From NCBI GenBank assembly GCA_965242805.1, contig CBDETD010000002.1:4340001-4404000 (forward strand): a DNA stretch of 64,000 bases, given 5' to 3'. This DNA is from JANQEU01 sp965242805. Its GTDB lineage: Bacteria > Bacteroidota > Bacteroidia > Cytophagales > Cyclobacteriaceae. Below the pieces are notes generated by a model. It searched no databases. It saw only the letters and a program-made list of their open reading frames with translations, and was not told where the DNA came from. The translations under genes and the position numbers were made by a program. Positions 16,766 through 24,743 of this stretch are shown here, one piece after another (within the stretch, counting starts at the first letter, position 1; each line of letters opens with the position of its first letter).

Positions 16766-19624
16766 TTATTTTTTTGTATCCAGAATTTCCTCACTAACTA
16801 CATCTCCCTTTTCATTGAGATCAATAATGTCATAACCCAATTTGCTCAACTTCGGACGATTTGAGGGGCCATCTCCAACAACAAGAATGTACATGTTATC
16901 ATCATCCAGATATTTTTTTGCCAGCTCATTGATCTCATCTTTTGATATGCTGTTGATAATATCTGTTTGCTTGTCCACATAGGATTTATCAAGTCCATAG
17001 TGGACGATTCTTCTTAGGAATCTGGCCTTTTGATTTGGTGTTTCATAGCTGCGTGCGTCTCTCTGTCCGATGGAGCTTCTCATAAATAAAAGCTCATCAT
17101 CAGTAATTCCGTTTTCTCTATAGTTGGAGATCTCTTTCATGAATTCCACAACAGAAGAGTCTGTGGTATTCGCCTTAACACCAGCATAGGCCATAAAAGG
17201 GCCGGGGTCTTCTGTAGCTGAAAAATATGATCGGGCACCATATGTCCATCCTTTGTCTTCTCTAAGATTGAGATTGATTCGGCTATTAAAAGCCAATCCA
17301 AGTGGAAAATTCATTAGGTAGGACTTAAAATAATCTCCCGTTGCATCATAGGACATGTCAGTAACGTATCCGATCCTGATTTCTGACTGAGGTGCTTCGG
17401 ACTTGTCAACAAGGTAGATTTTAGTTTTGCTCGAAGCTTGTGCCTCAGGTAGATCTGGGATGGTAATATCCTTTTTTTCCCAACTTTTCAGGAAATCCAA
17501 AGCATCCAGGATCTCATTTTGTTCTATATCCCCAACTATTACTAATTCTGACACCGAAGGTCCGTAATAATTGCTGTAAAATGACTTGACATCCTCCAGG
17601 CTAATATTTGCAACAGTTTCTTCAATTCCTGAACTTGGTACCGAATAGATGTGCTCGTCGCCATAAAGGAGTCGGTCAAAAACCTGATCAGCAATGGAAG
17701 ATGGATTTTTTTGACCAGCTTTTATTCCTTCCATTTGTTGTTTTTTCAGGCGATCAAAGTCTTCTTGTATGAAGGCCGGTCTTTTCAGCTTCTCATCAGC
17801 TAACTCAAGGGTTCTGGCCAGATTCTTTTTGAGTGTGCTGATTGTCATGGTAGTAGTGGACCTGCCACCGGAAATACTGATACTACTACCAATTTTCCTG
17901 AGCTCCTCCTGGATCTCTTCGGAGGTATAGTTTTCAGTTGACTCATTCATTAGTGAAGCAGTAAGGCGAGCCAAACCCGATTTTGTTGGTTCGTAGGCAT
18001 CCATCTTATGGCCCCCATTTATTGTCAATTGCAATGCTACAACGGGGATCTCATCACTCTTTGTGCCAATAACTTTAATACCATTATCAAATTGCTCACT
18101 CCAGAAATCAGGTACCTTCACAACAGGATTTGGGCCTAAAGGTGGTCTTTTGCTTCGGTCGAAACTATCCCCCTCTGGTCTTTTATATTCAAGTCCGGAA
18201 TAATCTGTTACAGGGTAAGGACTATCGCCATCTGTTGGAAGTACATAATCGTCGGGTTTCACACGAGCAGTTTCTTCATCAGGTATTACACTTTGAACGA
18301 TTCCAGGCTTTTGATATATGTATTTGTTGAATACCCTCATTACATCTTCCTTGGTAATATTCAGGTACCGATCCAAATCGCTTTTAATCGCGTTGGCGTC
18401 TCCGTAGTAAGTTTCATAAAAGGCTAATTGTGAAACTTTCCCACTGACACTTGCTAAGCCATTTATCATACTTGACTCTCGGTTAGCTTTAAATTTTAAG
18501 ATATCGTTATCACTGACTCCAGTTTCGGCAAAATCATCCAATATCTGCCTCATTTCCGTTTCGAAATCGGAAAGGGTTTGACCTGGAAATGGCAGGACAA
18601 ACATTGTGAATTCACCAGCCAGTTCTGAAGCCGGATGAAATGTTGACGCTTGAATTGCCTTTTGAGTAAGTACGAATTTTTTGTAGAAGTAAGAACTTCG
18701 GCCCGTTCCCAATATTTCAGCCAGACAATCCAAAGGCGCTTCATCCGGATGGTTGGCAGGAACGGTTGGGAATGTGAACATTAGTGCAGGGAATCTAATG
18801 TTTGAATCTACATAAGAAACATAGCGATCAGCATCCAATGTGACTGGATCTAATTCCAATTCATTGACTTCCGGACCCCTGGGAATAACTCCGAAATATT
18901 TCTCAACCTTTGCTACAACCTCCTGTGGATTCACATCTCCACCGATTGTGATCACGGCATTATTTGGTCCGTACCATCTTAGAAAGAATCTCTTTAAATC
19001 ATTGACATCAACCCGATCAAGATCTTCCAATTTACCAATTGTCAACCATGAGTAGGGATGCCCATAAGGATAAAGAGCAGCTGCATTGATCTCTCTCCAT
19101 CTTCCGTAGGGGCTATTATCTACTCTTTCACCCTTTTCATTCTTTACCGTAGATCTTTGAATTTCAAATTTTTCCTGTGTTACGGCATCAAGGAAAAATC
19201 CCATCCTATCCGCTTCTAACCACAGCATGGTTTCCAATTGATTGCTAGGTACGGTTTGATAGTAATTGGTACGGTCTCGGTTGGTTGATCCATTCAATGT
19301 TCCTCCTGATTCAGTTACGATTTTGAAATGTTCCTCATCGGCAACATTTTCAGAACCCTGGAACATCATGTGTTCAAAGAAATGGGCAAATCCGGATTTC
19401 TTAAGTTCTTCCCTGGCTGATCCGACGTGATACGTTACGTCTACATGGACCAATGGATCAGAGTGGTCCTCATGGATGATTAGTTTAAGGCCATTGGCCA
19501 GTTCATATTTTTCGTAAGGGATGACAATTTCATCACCTGTTTTTGTGACCTTTTCCAGGAGCTTGGTCTGTGACCATGCACCAAAATATATGACACAAGC
19601 GAGTAAAGGGATAATTTTTTTCAT
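16766..19624 (-). CDS. M16 family zinc metallopeptidase, exported, two-lobed
   Basis: A 952-residue protein with a signal peptide (MKKIIPLLACVIYFGAWSQ). The inverted zinc motif HFFEH lies at residues 81-85, within GFAHFFEHMMFQGSENV. The downstream Glu ligand region is near STVKNEKGERVDN. A second M16 lobe from about residue 500 onward lacks HxxEH but keeps the substrate-closing Arg/Tyr region (LNLREDKGWTYGARSYF). This fused active-plus-inactive arrangement is that of pitrilysin-like peptidases, here in the periplasm, degrading peptides. It is followed by its own terminator. Confidence 0.92.
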   Translation of the reverse strand: MKKIIPLLACVIYFGAWSQTKLLEKVTKTGDEIVIPYEKYELANGLKLIIHEDHSDPLVHVDVTYHVGSAREELKKSGFAHFFEHMMFQGSENVADEEHFKIVTESGGTLNGSTNRDRTNYYQTVPSNQLETMLWLEADRMGFFLDAVTQEKFEIQRSTVKNEKGERVDNSPYGRWREINAAALYPYGHPYSWLTIGKLEDLDRVDVNDLKRFFLRWYGPNNAVITIGGDVNPQEVVAKVEKYFGVIPRGPEVNELELDPVTLDADRYVSYVDSNIRFPALMFTFPTVPANHPDEAPLDCLAEILGTGRSSYFYKKFVLTQKAIQASTFHPASELAGEFTMFVLPFPGQTLSDFETEMRQILDDFAETGVSDNDILKFKANRESSMINGLASVSGKVSQLAFYETYYGDANAIKSDLDRYLNITKEDVMRVFNKYIYQKPGIVQSVIPDEETARVKPDDYVLPTDGDSPYPVTDYSGLEYKRPEGDSFDRSKRPPLGPNPVVKVPDFWSEQFDNGIKVIGTKSDEIPVVALQLTINGGHKMDAYEPTKSGLARLTASLMNESTENYTSEEIQEELRKIGSSISISGGRSTTTMTISTLKKNLARTLELADEKLKRPAFIQEDFDRLKKQQMEGIKAGQKNPSSIADQVFDRLLYGDEHIYSVPSSGIEETVANISLEDVKSFYSNYYGPSVSELVIVGDIEQNEILDALDFLKSWEKKDITIPDLPEAQASSKTKIYLVDKSEAPQSEIRIGYVTDMSYDATGDYFKSYLMNFPLGLAFNSRINLNLREDKGWTYGARSYFSATEDPGPFMAYAGVKANTTDSSVVEFMKEISNYRENGITDDELLFMRSSIGQRDARSYETPNQKARFLRRIVHYGLDKSYVDKQTDIINSISKDEINELAKKYLDDDNMYILVVGDGPSNRPKLSKLGYDIIDLNEKGDVVSEEILDTKK

Positions 19625-19750
19625 AGTGCTCGTTTAAATGAATTTTGCCGTGAATATAGATTAATTAGTTATTCAATTATGTGTAAAGTGTTTCAACAAT
19701 ATATGTTTTGTTTGGATGGACGACTCACAAAATAGTTATGTGATCCGGAC

Positions 19751-20902
19751 CTATTCATCTCCAAGGAAGTTTAAGCTTGATTTCCCAATAAAACCCATTT
19801 CACCATCCTCAGTTTTGACACGCAAGTAGTCATGATTCACTGCTAAAATGTTTACATACTCACTAATTTCTATTGTGTCTACGATTACTCCTTCAGAATT
19901 CATATGGCTTTTAAGAGGGATCTGTTTGGACGCGATCATTTCTTTTCGGAGTAGTTCGATTTCAATTTCAGGCACATTGGTTTCCTTGATCTCATCCACA
20001 ATGAAATAATAAGGATCGACCGGACCATTCTGGTAAATGCCAAAATGTAGATGTGGTGGAGTGGTCCGGGCATTTCCGGAATTACCTACTGTGCCGATAG
20101 TGTCACCTGTTTCAACATAGGTGTACCTTTCCACCAGTTGCTTTTCAAGGTGAGCGAAATACAGACTATATCTTCGATCGCTATCGTAGATCCAAACCAC
20201 ATTTCCTCCAAGACCTCTTTCCCCCACAAATCGAACATATCCAGGTGAAGGCGCGATGATGGGTGTATGTCTGCGAGCGAAAATATCCACCCCATGATGC
20301 TCCCTTCTTCCACCGTCCCTCGGATCTCCAAAGAAACTCTGAATAGCACTTTCATTTCTACCGGTTACAGGAAATTCAAGGGAAGGCACTTTTGAAATTT
20401 TCAGCCGAAAATCACCCCCCATCAGAAGTTCAGGTTGTATCCTGAGCAAGTATTTGCCATCCCTTCTAGGTTCGAAACCCAACATTAAGGTGCTGTCAGC
20501 AGAAGCAACATGTCTGTGCAAACCCAATGAATCGTCTTCTACACGAAACAGGTCAATGAATATCATGGAGGTGTCTTCAGAAATTATTCCTACTTCTGCC
20601 AGGATCTTTTGGCCTCTTCTTACATCAAATTCGTAGCCGAGCCCGATGGGTTCCCTGTCATCGATCATAAATGCTTCCTGAAAGGGTAACTCTATCTCAA
20701 TTTCATTGTCAAATGGATCCTTTGCAGCTTTTTGCCATTCACGACCCAACGCAGTATTCAGAAGATTTGCCTGTTTAAGTGAGTACCAGTAGGCTTCATG
20801 GTCAGACCTTGGATAGAATCTTTCCGGGACTTTTTCTTCCGTACATCCTCCTAGGAGGACCCACACCATGGAAATCATGAAAATATTTCTGGTTCCCAGC
20901 AT
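19751..20902 (-). CDS. M23 family peptidase lipoprotein
   Basis: A LytM-type zinc peptidase. The first metal motif is HHGVDIFARRHTPI, and the second is HLHFGIYQNG with H-x-H. The C-terminus (ILAVNHDYLRVKTEDGEMGFIG) looks like an SH3-type domain. The chosen start gives MLGTRNIFMISMVWVLLGGC, a lipoprotein signal with Cys20; an upstream ATG at 20965 would add 21 polar residues before it, and an ATG at 20878 would shorten it. Peptidoglycan endopeptidase or an amidase-activator role is typical of the family. Confidence 0.83.
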   Translation of the reverse strand: MLGTRNIFMISMVWVLLGGCTEEKVPERFYPRSDHEAYWYSLKQANLLNTALGREWQKAAKDPFDNEIEIELPFQEAFMIDDREPIGLGYEFDVRRGQKILAEVGIISEDTSMIFIDLFRVEDDSLGLHRHVASADSTLMLGFEPRRDGKYLLRIQPELLMGGDFRLKISKVPSLEFPVTGRNESAIQSFFGDPRDGGRREHHGVDIFARRHTPIIAPSPGYVRFVGERGLGGNVVWIYDSDRRYSLYFAHLEKQLVERYTYVETGDTIGTVGNSGNARTTPPHLHFGIYQNGPVDPYYFIVDEIKETNVPEIEIELLRKEMIASKQIPLKSHMNSEGVIVDTIEISEYVNILAVNHDYLRVKTEDGEMGFIGKSSLNFLGDE

Positions 20903-21045
20903 CAAAAGATCAACGAGTGCCGGGTAAAGTTGGTTCTTGCTTTTATGTATGCGGCACATAATCATTTTGTCCGTGATCTTATCAGGTTTTCATTTTCGAT
21001 TTGTTAGCAATAAATTACCTCCTAAACCTAAAGGTATCTAGCCAG

Positions 21046-21612
21046 ATGGATATTTCCGATATTCAACAAATGAAGATAGAACACTTCTTCCGTGTTCTTG
21101 ACAATAACAACAATGGAGTTCTTCAACCCAATGATTTTACTGATGTGGCTAAAAAGATCTGTGAATCTATTGGTATAGCTGAGGGTTCTGAGGAATTTGA
21201 ACTAATGATTGTGCATTCGTACAGGATCTTCATCCAGATAATGACCGATCTTGGAAAACATCAGGGGGTAACGATCACAAGGGACGAATGGCAGAAGTTT
21301 TTTGAAACCAATCTTAAGAAATCCGACGACGATCCATCTCCCATCAACGGGTATATTGTAAGGATTGTGTACTACATATTCAATCTGTTCGACGAAAACC
21401 GTGATGGTCAGATTTCTATGGATGAATACATCCAGATGTTTGAAGTCTATGGAATCGATGTGAGGTATTCCCAGGAAAGTTTCATGAAACTTGACCTCAA
21501 TGACGACGGAGTGTTGTCCAAATCAGAACTTACCCAGGCATTTACTGAGTATTTCCTTTCCTCAGACGAAAATTCACCCGGAAACTGGATCTTCGGTCAT
21601 TGGTATTACTAG
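21046..21612 (+). CDS. EF-hand calcium-binding protein (paralogue)
   Basis: A 188-residue protein with EF-hand loops at about 19-30 (DNNNNGVLQPND), 116-127 (DENRDGQISMDE) and 150-161 (DLNDDGVLSKSE); the second hand near residues 70-82 has lost its acidic ligands. It aligns end to end with the EF-hand protein at 4099-4689, including a C-terminal GNWIFGHW. The ATG at 21046 matches the paralogue's start; an upstream TTG at 21001 would add 15 residues. No signal peptide is seen. The next gene, NmrA-like, begins 11 bases downstream. Confidence 0.83.
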   Translation: MDISDIQQMKIEHFFRVLDNNNNGVLQPNDFTDVAKKICESIGIAEGSEEFELMIVHSYRIFIQIMTDLGKHQGVTITRDEWQKFFETNLKKSDDDPSPINGYIVRIVYYIFNLFDENRDGQISMDEYIQMFEVYGIDVRYSQESFMKLDLNDDGVLSKSELTQAFTEYFLSSDENSPGNWIFGHWYY

Positions 21613-21623
21613 TTCAATTCGGG

Positions 21624-22463
21624 ATGAGAATCGGGGTCACCTCTGCTTCAGGGCAATTAAGTCAGGCAATTATCAATTCTCTTGTTTTGGAAATTGGCAA
21701 AGAAAATGTTGTCGGAATTGCCAGAAACCCTTCGAAAGTACCTGAACAAGGTATAGAAGTTCGTCATGGTGATTACAACCAAAAAGAGGGACTTGTTGAT
21801 GCCTTTGGAGGCCTAGAGACTTTGCTATTACTATCAGCAAATGGAGCGCCAGAAGGCAGAAAGCAACAGCACGCCAATGTGATTGATGCAGCGAAGGAAT
21901 GTGGGGTTAGAAAAGTTGTATATACCAGCATATTAGGATCGGAAGAAGGTACGGATTTCTCACCAATAGTTGCCAGTAATAGACACACCGAAAAATACCT
22001 CACTGAAAGTGGATTAAACCATGTTATTGGTAGAAATGGTATTTACATTGAACCCGACATCGAATATATAGATACATACGAGCATGAAGGAAAGGTATCC
22101 AATTGTGCCGGTGAAGGTAAGTGCGGGTACACCACCAGATCGGAATTGGGGTATGCCTATTCGAAAATGCTTCTGAATGAAGATCACAATGGAGGTGTTT
22201 ATAATCTTATAGGTGAGGCTATAACGCAAAAGCAGCTATGTGAATTTCTCAATAAGAAATTTAAACTCCATTTGGAATACGAGGCTTTGAGTATCGAAGA
22301 TTACAAAAATGAAAGGATCGAAGCTCTTGGCGAATTCATGGGTTCAGTTATTTCCGGTATTTACACAAGTATTCGGAAAGGGGCATTCGATGTTGAGTCA
22401 CACTATGAAAAGGCAGCTGGGCGACCTCATATTGGCTGGGAAGAATATTTTGAAAACCTATGA
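21624..22463 (+). CDS. NmrA-type NAD(P)H-binding reductase (QOR2-like)
   Basis: A 279-residue atypical short-chain dehydrogenase. The N-terminal Rossmann motif reads MRIGVTSASGQLSQAIINSL, followed by VVGIARNPSKV and LLLLSANGAPEGRKQQHANVIDAAKECGVRKVVYTS. The latter matches the NmrA/HSCARG and E. coli QOR2 (YtfG) subgroup, which reduces quinones with NADPH. The active-site Tyr-x3-Lys of classical SDRs is missing, as expected here. The ATG at 21624 is preferred to a TTG 24 bases upstream that lies inside the end of the EF-hand gene. Confidence 0.82.
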   Translation: MRIGVTSASGQLSQAIINSLVLEIGKENVVGIARNPSKVPEQGIEVRHGDYNQKEGLVDAFGGLETLLLLSANGAPEGRKQQHANVIDAAKECGVRKVVYTSILGSEEGTDFSPIVASNRHTEKYLTESGLNHVIGRNGIYIEPDIEYIDTYEHEGKVSNCAGEGKCGYTTRSELGYAYSKMLLNEDHNGGVYNLIGEAITQKQLCEFLNKKFKLHLEYEALSIEDYKNERIEALGEFMGSVISGIYTSIRKGAFDVESHYEKAAGRPHIGWEEYFENL

Positions 22464-22489
22464 ATGAATTAACCTGTACACAACCTGAC

Positions 22490-24190
22490 TCAATCTCCTA
22501 GTTCTTTCATTTTGAACCTTTCTATTTCTGGTGATTGATGTTCAGTGTCCATGATCTCCCTGATTTGACTGACTATTACCGGATTTTGTTCTGCAATGTT
22601 CACTTCCTCCCGAATATCATTATCCAGATCGTATAATTCAAGTTCCATGTTTCCATCTCTGATATTTCTTCTGATCCCTTTCCATTTTCCCATTCTGACG
22701 GCCTGTTGTCCTCCATAGGAGGGGAATTCCCAATATAGATAAGGATGACTACCTTGATCTTTACCCATCAATTCTGGCAGTAGGCTGATACCATCGATCG
22801 AGTCTATGATTTCAGAATTTATCAATTGGGCCATAGTGGGATATATATCCCAGAATGCACTCATATGATCGGAAATTGAACCACTTTCGATTTTTCCGGG
22901 CCAAGATGCTATCATGGGTACCCTTATACCTCCTTCTTTGGTGTATCCTTTTCCCCATCCCAGACCGGTTTTGAAAGGCCCGGCACTTTTGAATTTATGC
23001 GGATCTACACCCCCCACATCATATGTAGGTCCATTGTCACTTGAAAAGATGATCAACGTATTGTCATATAGATCCAATTCCTTCAATTTGGAAACCAGAG
23101 CTCCCACCTGATCATCCAGGTAGTTGATCATGGCTGCATAGGTTGCTCTCGGATATTGGTTAGGAAAATATCCTTTACCTCCCGGATATGGATCTTCATC
23201 ACCAATTATGGTCCTGTATTTTTTGACATATTCATCCGGAGCTTGAAGAGGGAGGTGAGGTAGAGGAGATGAGAAGTATAAAAAGAAAGGATTTGATTTA
23301 TTGTCATCGATAAAATTCATGGCTTCTTTCAGCATTAGTTCAGGTGCGTAGTCCGGTTGATTGAACACCTGGTAGTGTTCTGCATTTCCAGGATCATGAA
23401 TTGAATCCAGTTTGGAACCAGGAACGATGATTTCATTATTTAACCATACTTTTTTATCATTTTTCCAGAGAAATGGTGGTGTCAAATTATGCGCTTGTCG
23501 TTGACAGTTGTACCCATAGAAAAGATCAAATCCCTGATAATTGGGATCTCCCTCAGATCCGGGGGCACCTAGTCCCCACTTTCCGACACAGGCTGTGTTG
23601 TAGCCGGAAGCTTGAAATAGTTCACCCAAAGTAAAAGTTTCTGTTGGAATTGGGTATTGACCTTCCAACGTGGAGTCATAAACAGCGGCCGCATAATCCC
23701 ATACGTTTCCACGTTCGCGCCATTCATGATTGCCACGAATGAAGGCGTGACCAGGGTGTAGTCCTGTCATTAACATGTATCTTGATGGTGCGCATACCGG
23801 AGAGCCAGAGTAATGCTGTGTGAATTTCATCCCTGATTCCACTAAGGCATCAATGTTTGGTGTCTGGATAATGTTTTGTCCGTAAGCTCCAACCTCGCCA
23901 TATCCCAGATCGTCTGCAAGGATGTAGATTACATTAGGCTTTTGATTGTTCTGTTGACAACTAAAGAGAATAAAGGATAGTACAATTATTACTAGTTGTT
24001 TTATTGTCGGTTGGTCGGTTGGCAGTTGACCGGTTGCCGGTTGCCGGTTTTCCGGTTGACCGGTTGTCGGTTGCCGGTTGGTCAGTTGTCGGTTGGTCGG
24101 TTGCCAGTTTTCTGGTTGTCGGTTGGTCAGTTGCCGGTTTTCTGGTTGACCGGTTGTCGGTTGCCGGTTGATCGGTTGATCGGTCTCCAT
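22490..24190 (-). CDS. Sulfatase (S1 family) with repeat-encoded N-terminal extension
   Basis: The catalytic core is an S1 sulfatase: ILADDLGYGEVGAYG supplies metal-binding Asp residues, and CAPSRYMLMTG is the C-x-P-S-R formylglycine site. HxxxD and metal residues occur further on in SSDNGPTYDVGG and GKGYTKEGGIRVPMIASWPG. A lipoprotein signal (KQLVIIVLSFILFSC) lies just before the core. In front of it, about 60 residues of N, R, Q, P, T, G are read through the 7/8-bp repeat array. The only in-frame Met codons are at 24190 (TAATG overlap with the four-helix gene stop) and 24202. The expected native start, before KQLV, is ATA (24004-24002). Expression and export are therefore doubtful. Confidence 0.78.
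   Translation of the reverse strand: METDQPINRQPTTGQPENRQLTNRQPENWQPTNRQLTNRQPTTGQPENRQPATGQLPTDQPTIKQLVIIVLSFILFSCQQNNQKPNVIYILADDLGYGEVGAYGQNIIQTPNIDALVESGMKFTQHYSGSPVCAPSRYMLMTGLHPGHAFIRGNHEWRERGNVWDYAAAVYDSTLEGQYPIPTETFTLGELFQASGYNTACVGKWGLGAPGSEGDPNYQGFDLFYGYNCQRQAHNLTPPFLWKNDKKVWLNNEIIVPGSKLDSIHDPGNAEHYQVFNQPDYAPELMLKEAMNFIDDNKSNPFFLYFSSPLPHLPLQAPDEYVKKYRTIIGDEDPYPGGKGYFPNQYPRATYAAMINYLDDQVGALVSKLKELDLYDNTLIIFSSDNGPTYDVGGVDPHKFKSAGPFKTGLGWGKGYTKEGGIRVPMIASWPGKIESGSISDHMSAFWDIYPTMAQLINSEIIDSIDGISLLPELMGKDQGSHPYLYWEFPSYGGQQAVRMGKWKGIRRNIRDGNMELELYDLDNDIREEVNIAEQNPVIVSQIREIMDTEHQSPEIERFKMKELGD
24005..24186. repeat. Array A: tandem 7/8-bp GGTTG repeats inside the sulfatase frame
   Basis: About 23 units run from 24008 to 24180, plus a degenerate end. 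Units are 7 bases (CGGTTGC, CGGTTGT) or 8 bases (CGGTTGGT, CGGTTGAC, CGGTTTTC, CGGTTGAT). The invariant part is close to (C/T)(G/A)GTT. One edge touches the ATA codon where the sulfatase start would be; the other ends four bases from the stop of the four-helix gene. No spacers, so it is not a CRISPR array. Confidence 0.9.
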
Positions 24191-24567
24191 TAGGTTTTCC
24201 AATGTTTGGTTACGTATTCAATGAATTTATGAATTTTTGCTCCTAGTCCATCATATTCCTTTATTAAAGTTGAAATTTCTTCCTTAAAATGTGGGTAGAG
24301 TACATTTAGTTTTTCAAGGTGGTTAATGGTTTCGTCATTACTCGAATGAGCGAAAATGAGAAATCGGATGAAGTCATTTTTATATTTCCTACGTCCGTAT
24401 CCTTCTGTAATATTTGAGTTGACAGAATCAGCAGATCTTCTAATTTGACTTCCTAACTCATACAATTCAAACTTTGGTAATTTCAATGAGAACTGATGAG
24501 TCCGAACAAACAGATCAAATGATATTTTGTGTATATCCAGATCACGATAGGTTTTGGGCATGTTCAA
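24190..24567 (-). CDS. Four-helix-bundle protein, 23S rRNA-IVP/Avd-like family
   Basis: A 125-residue protein: DLDIHKISFDLFVRTHQFSLKLPKFELYELGSQIRRSADSVNSNITEGYGRR is the family signature, with the (I/S)xNIxEG motif near residues 52-58. Proteins of this family form a four-helix bundle that assembles as a pentamer in the bacterial Avd protein, and were first seen in 23S rRNA intervening sequences. Here it is a free-standing gene on the minus strand between two same-orientation repeat arrays. No reverse transcriptase or 23S rRNA gene is in the window. Its function is unknown; RNA or DNA binding is plausible because the helices are Lys/Arg-rich. Confidence 0.87.
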   Translation of the reverse strand: MNMPKTYRDLDIHKISFDLFVRTHQFSLKLPKFELYELGSQIRRSADSVNSNITEGYGRRKYKNDFIRFLIFAHSSNDETINHLEKLNVLYPHFKEEISTLIKEYDGLGAKIHKFIEYVTKHWKT

Positions 24568-24625
24568 TTACTTTATATGGAAATTAGCTATAAAACCGGT
24601 ACCTGGCAAATATTTGAAGTGTTAT

Positions 24626-24737
24626 TAGTTGGCCAGTTGTCAGTTGCCAGTTGGTCGGTGGCCAGTTGGTCGGTTGCCGGTTGGTCGGTTGCCAGTTGGT
24701 CGGTTGCCAGTTGGTCGGTTGCCGGTTGCCAGTTGGC
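24626..24737. repeat. Array B: tandem 7/8-bp GGTTG repeats with a 15-bp super-repeat
   Basis: Fifteen units of the same kinds as array A. From 24648 to 24722 they alternate 8 and 7 bases, giving five consecutive 15-bp copies close to CAGTTGGTCGGTTGC. Because 15 is divisible by three, all frames stay open here and encode pentapeptide repeats, which I treat as by-product. The array ends seven bases before the stop codon of the PhoD-like gene, and lies 58 bases from the four-helix start codon. It has the same orientation as array A. Confidence 0.9.
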
Positions 24738-24743
24738 AGATGA

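Noticed and set aside
24190..24567. Diversity-generating retroelement accessory (Avd) system
   Set aside because: The four-helix protein resembles Avd, but there is no reverse transcriptase, no template/variable repeat pair and no C-type-lectin target in the window.
24005..24737. CRISPR array
   Set aside because: The units are 7-8 bases with no spacers, and no cas gene is present.
24005..24737. Terminal inverted repeats of a transposon
   Set aside because: The two arrays have the same orientation, not inverted, and no transposase is present; I saw no target-site duplication I could defend.
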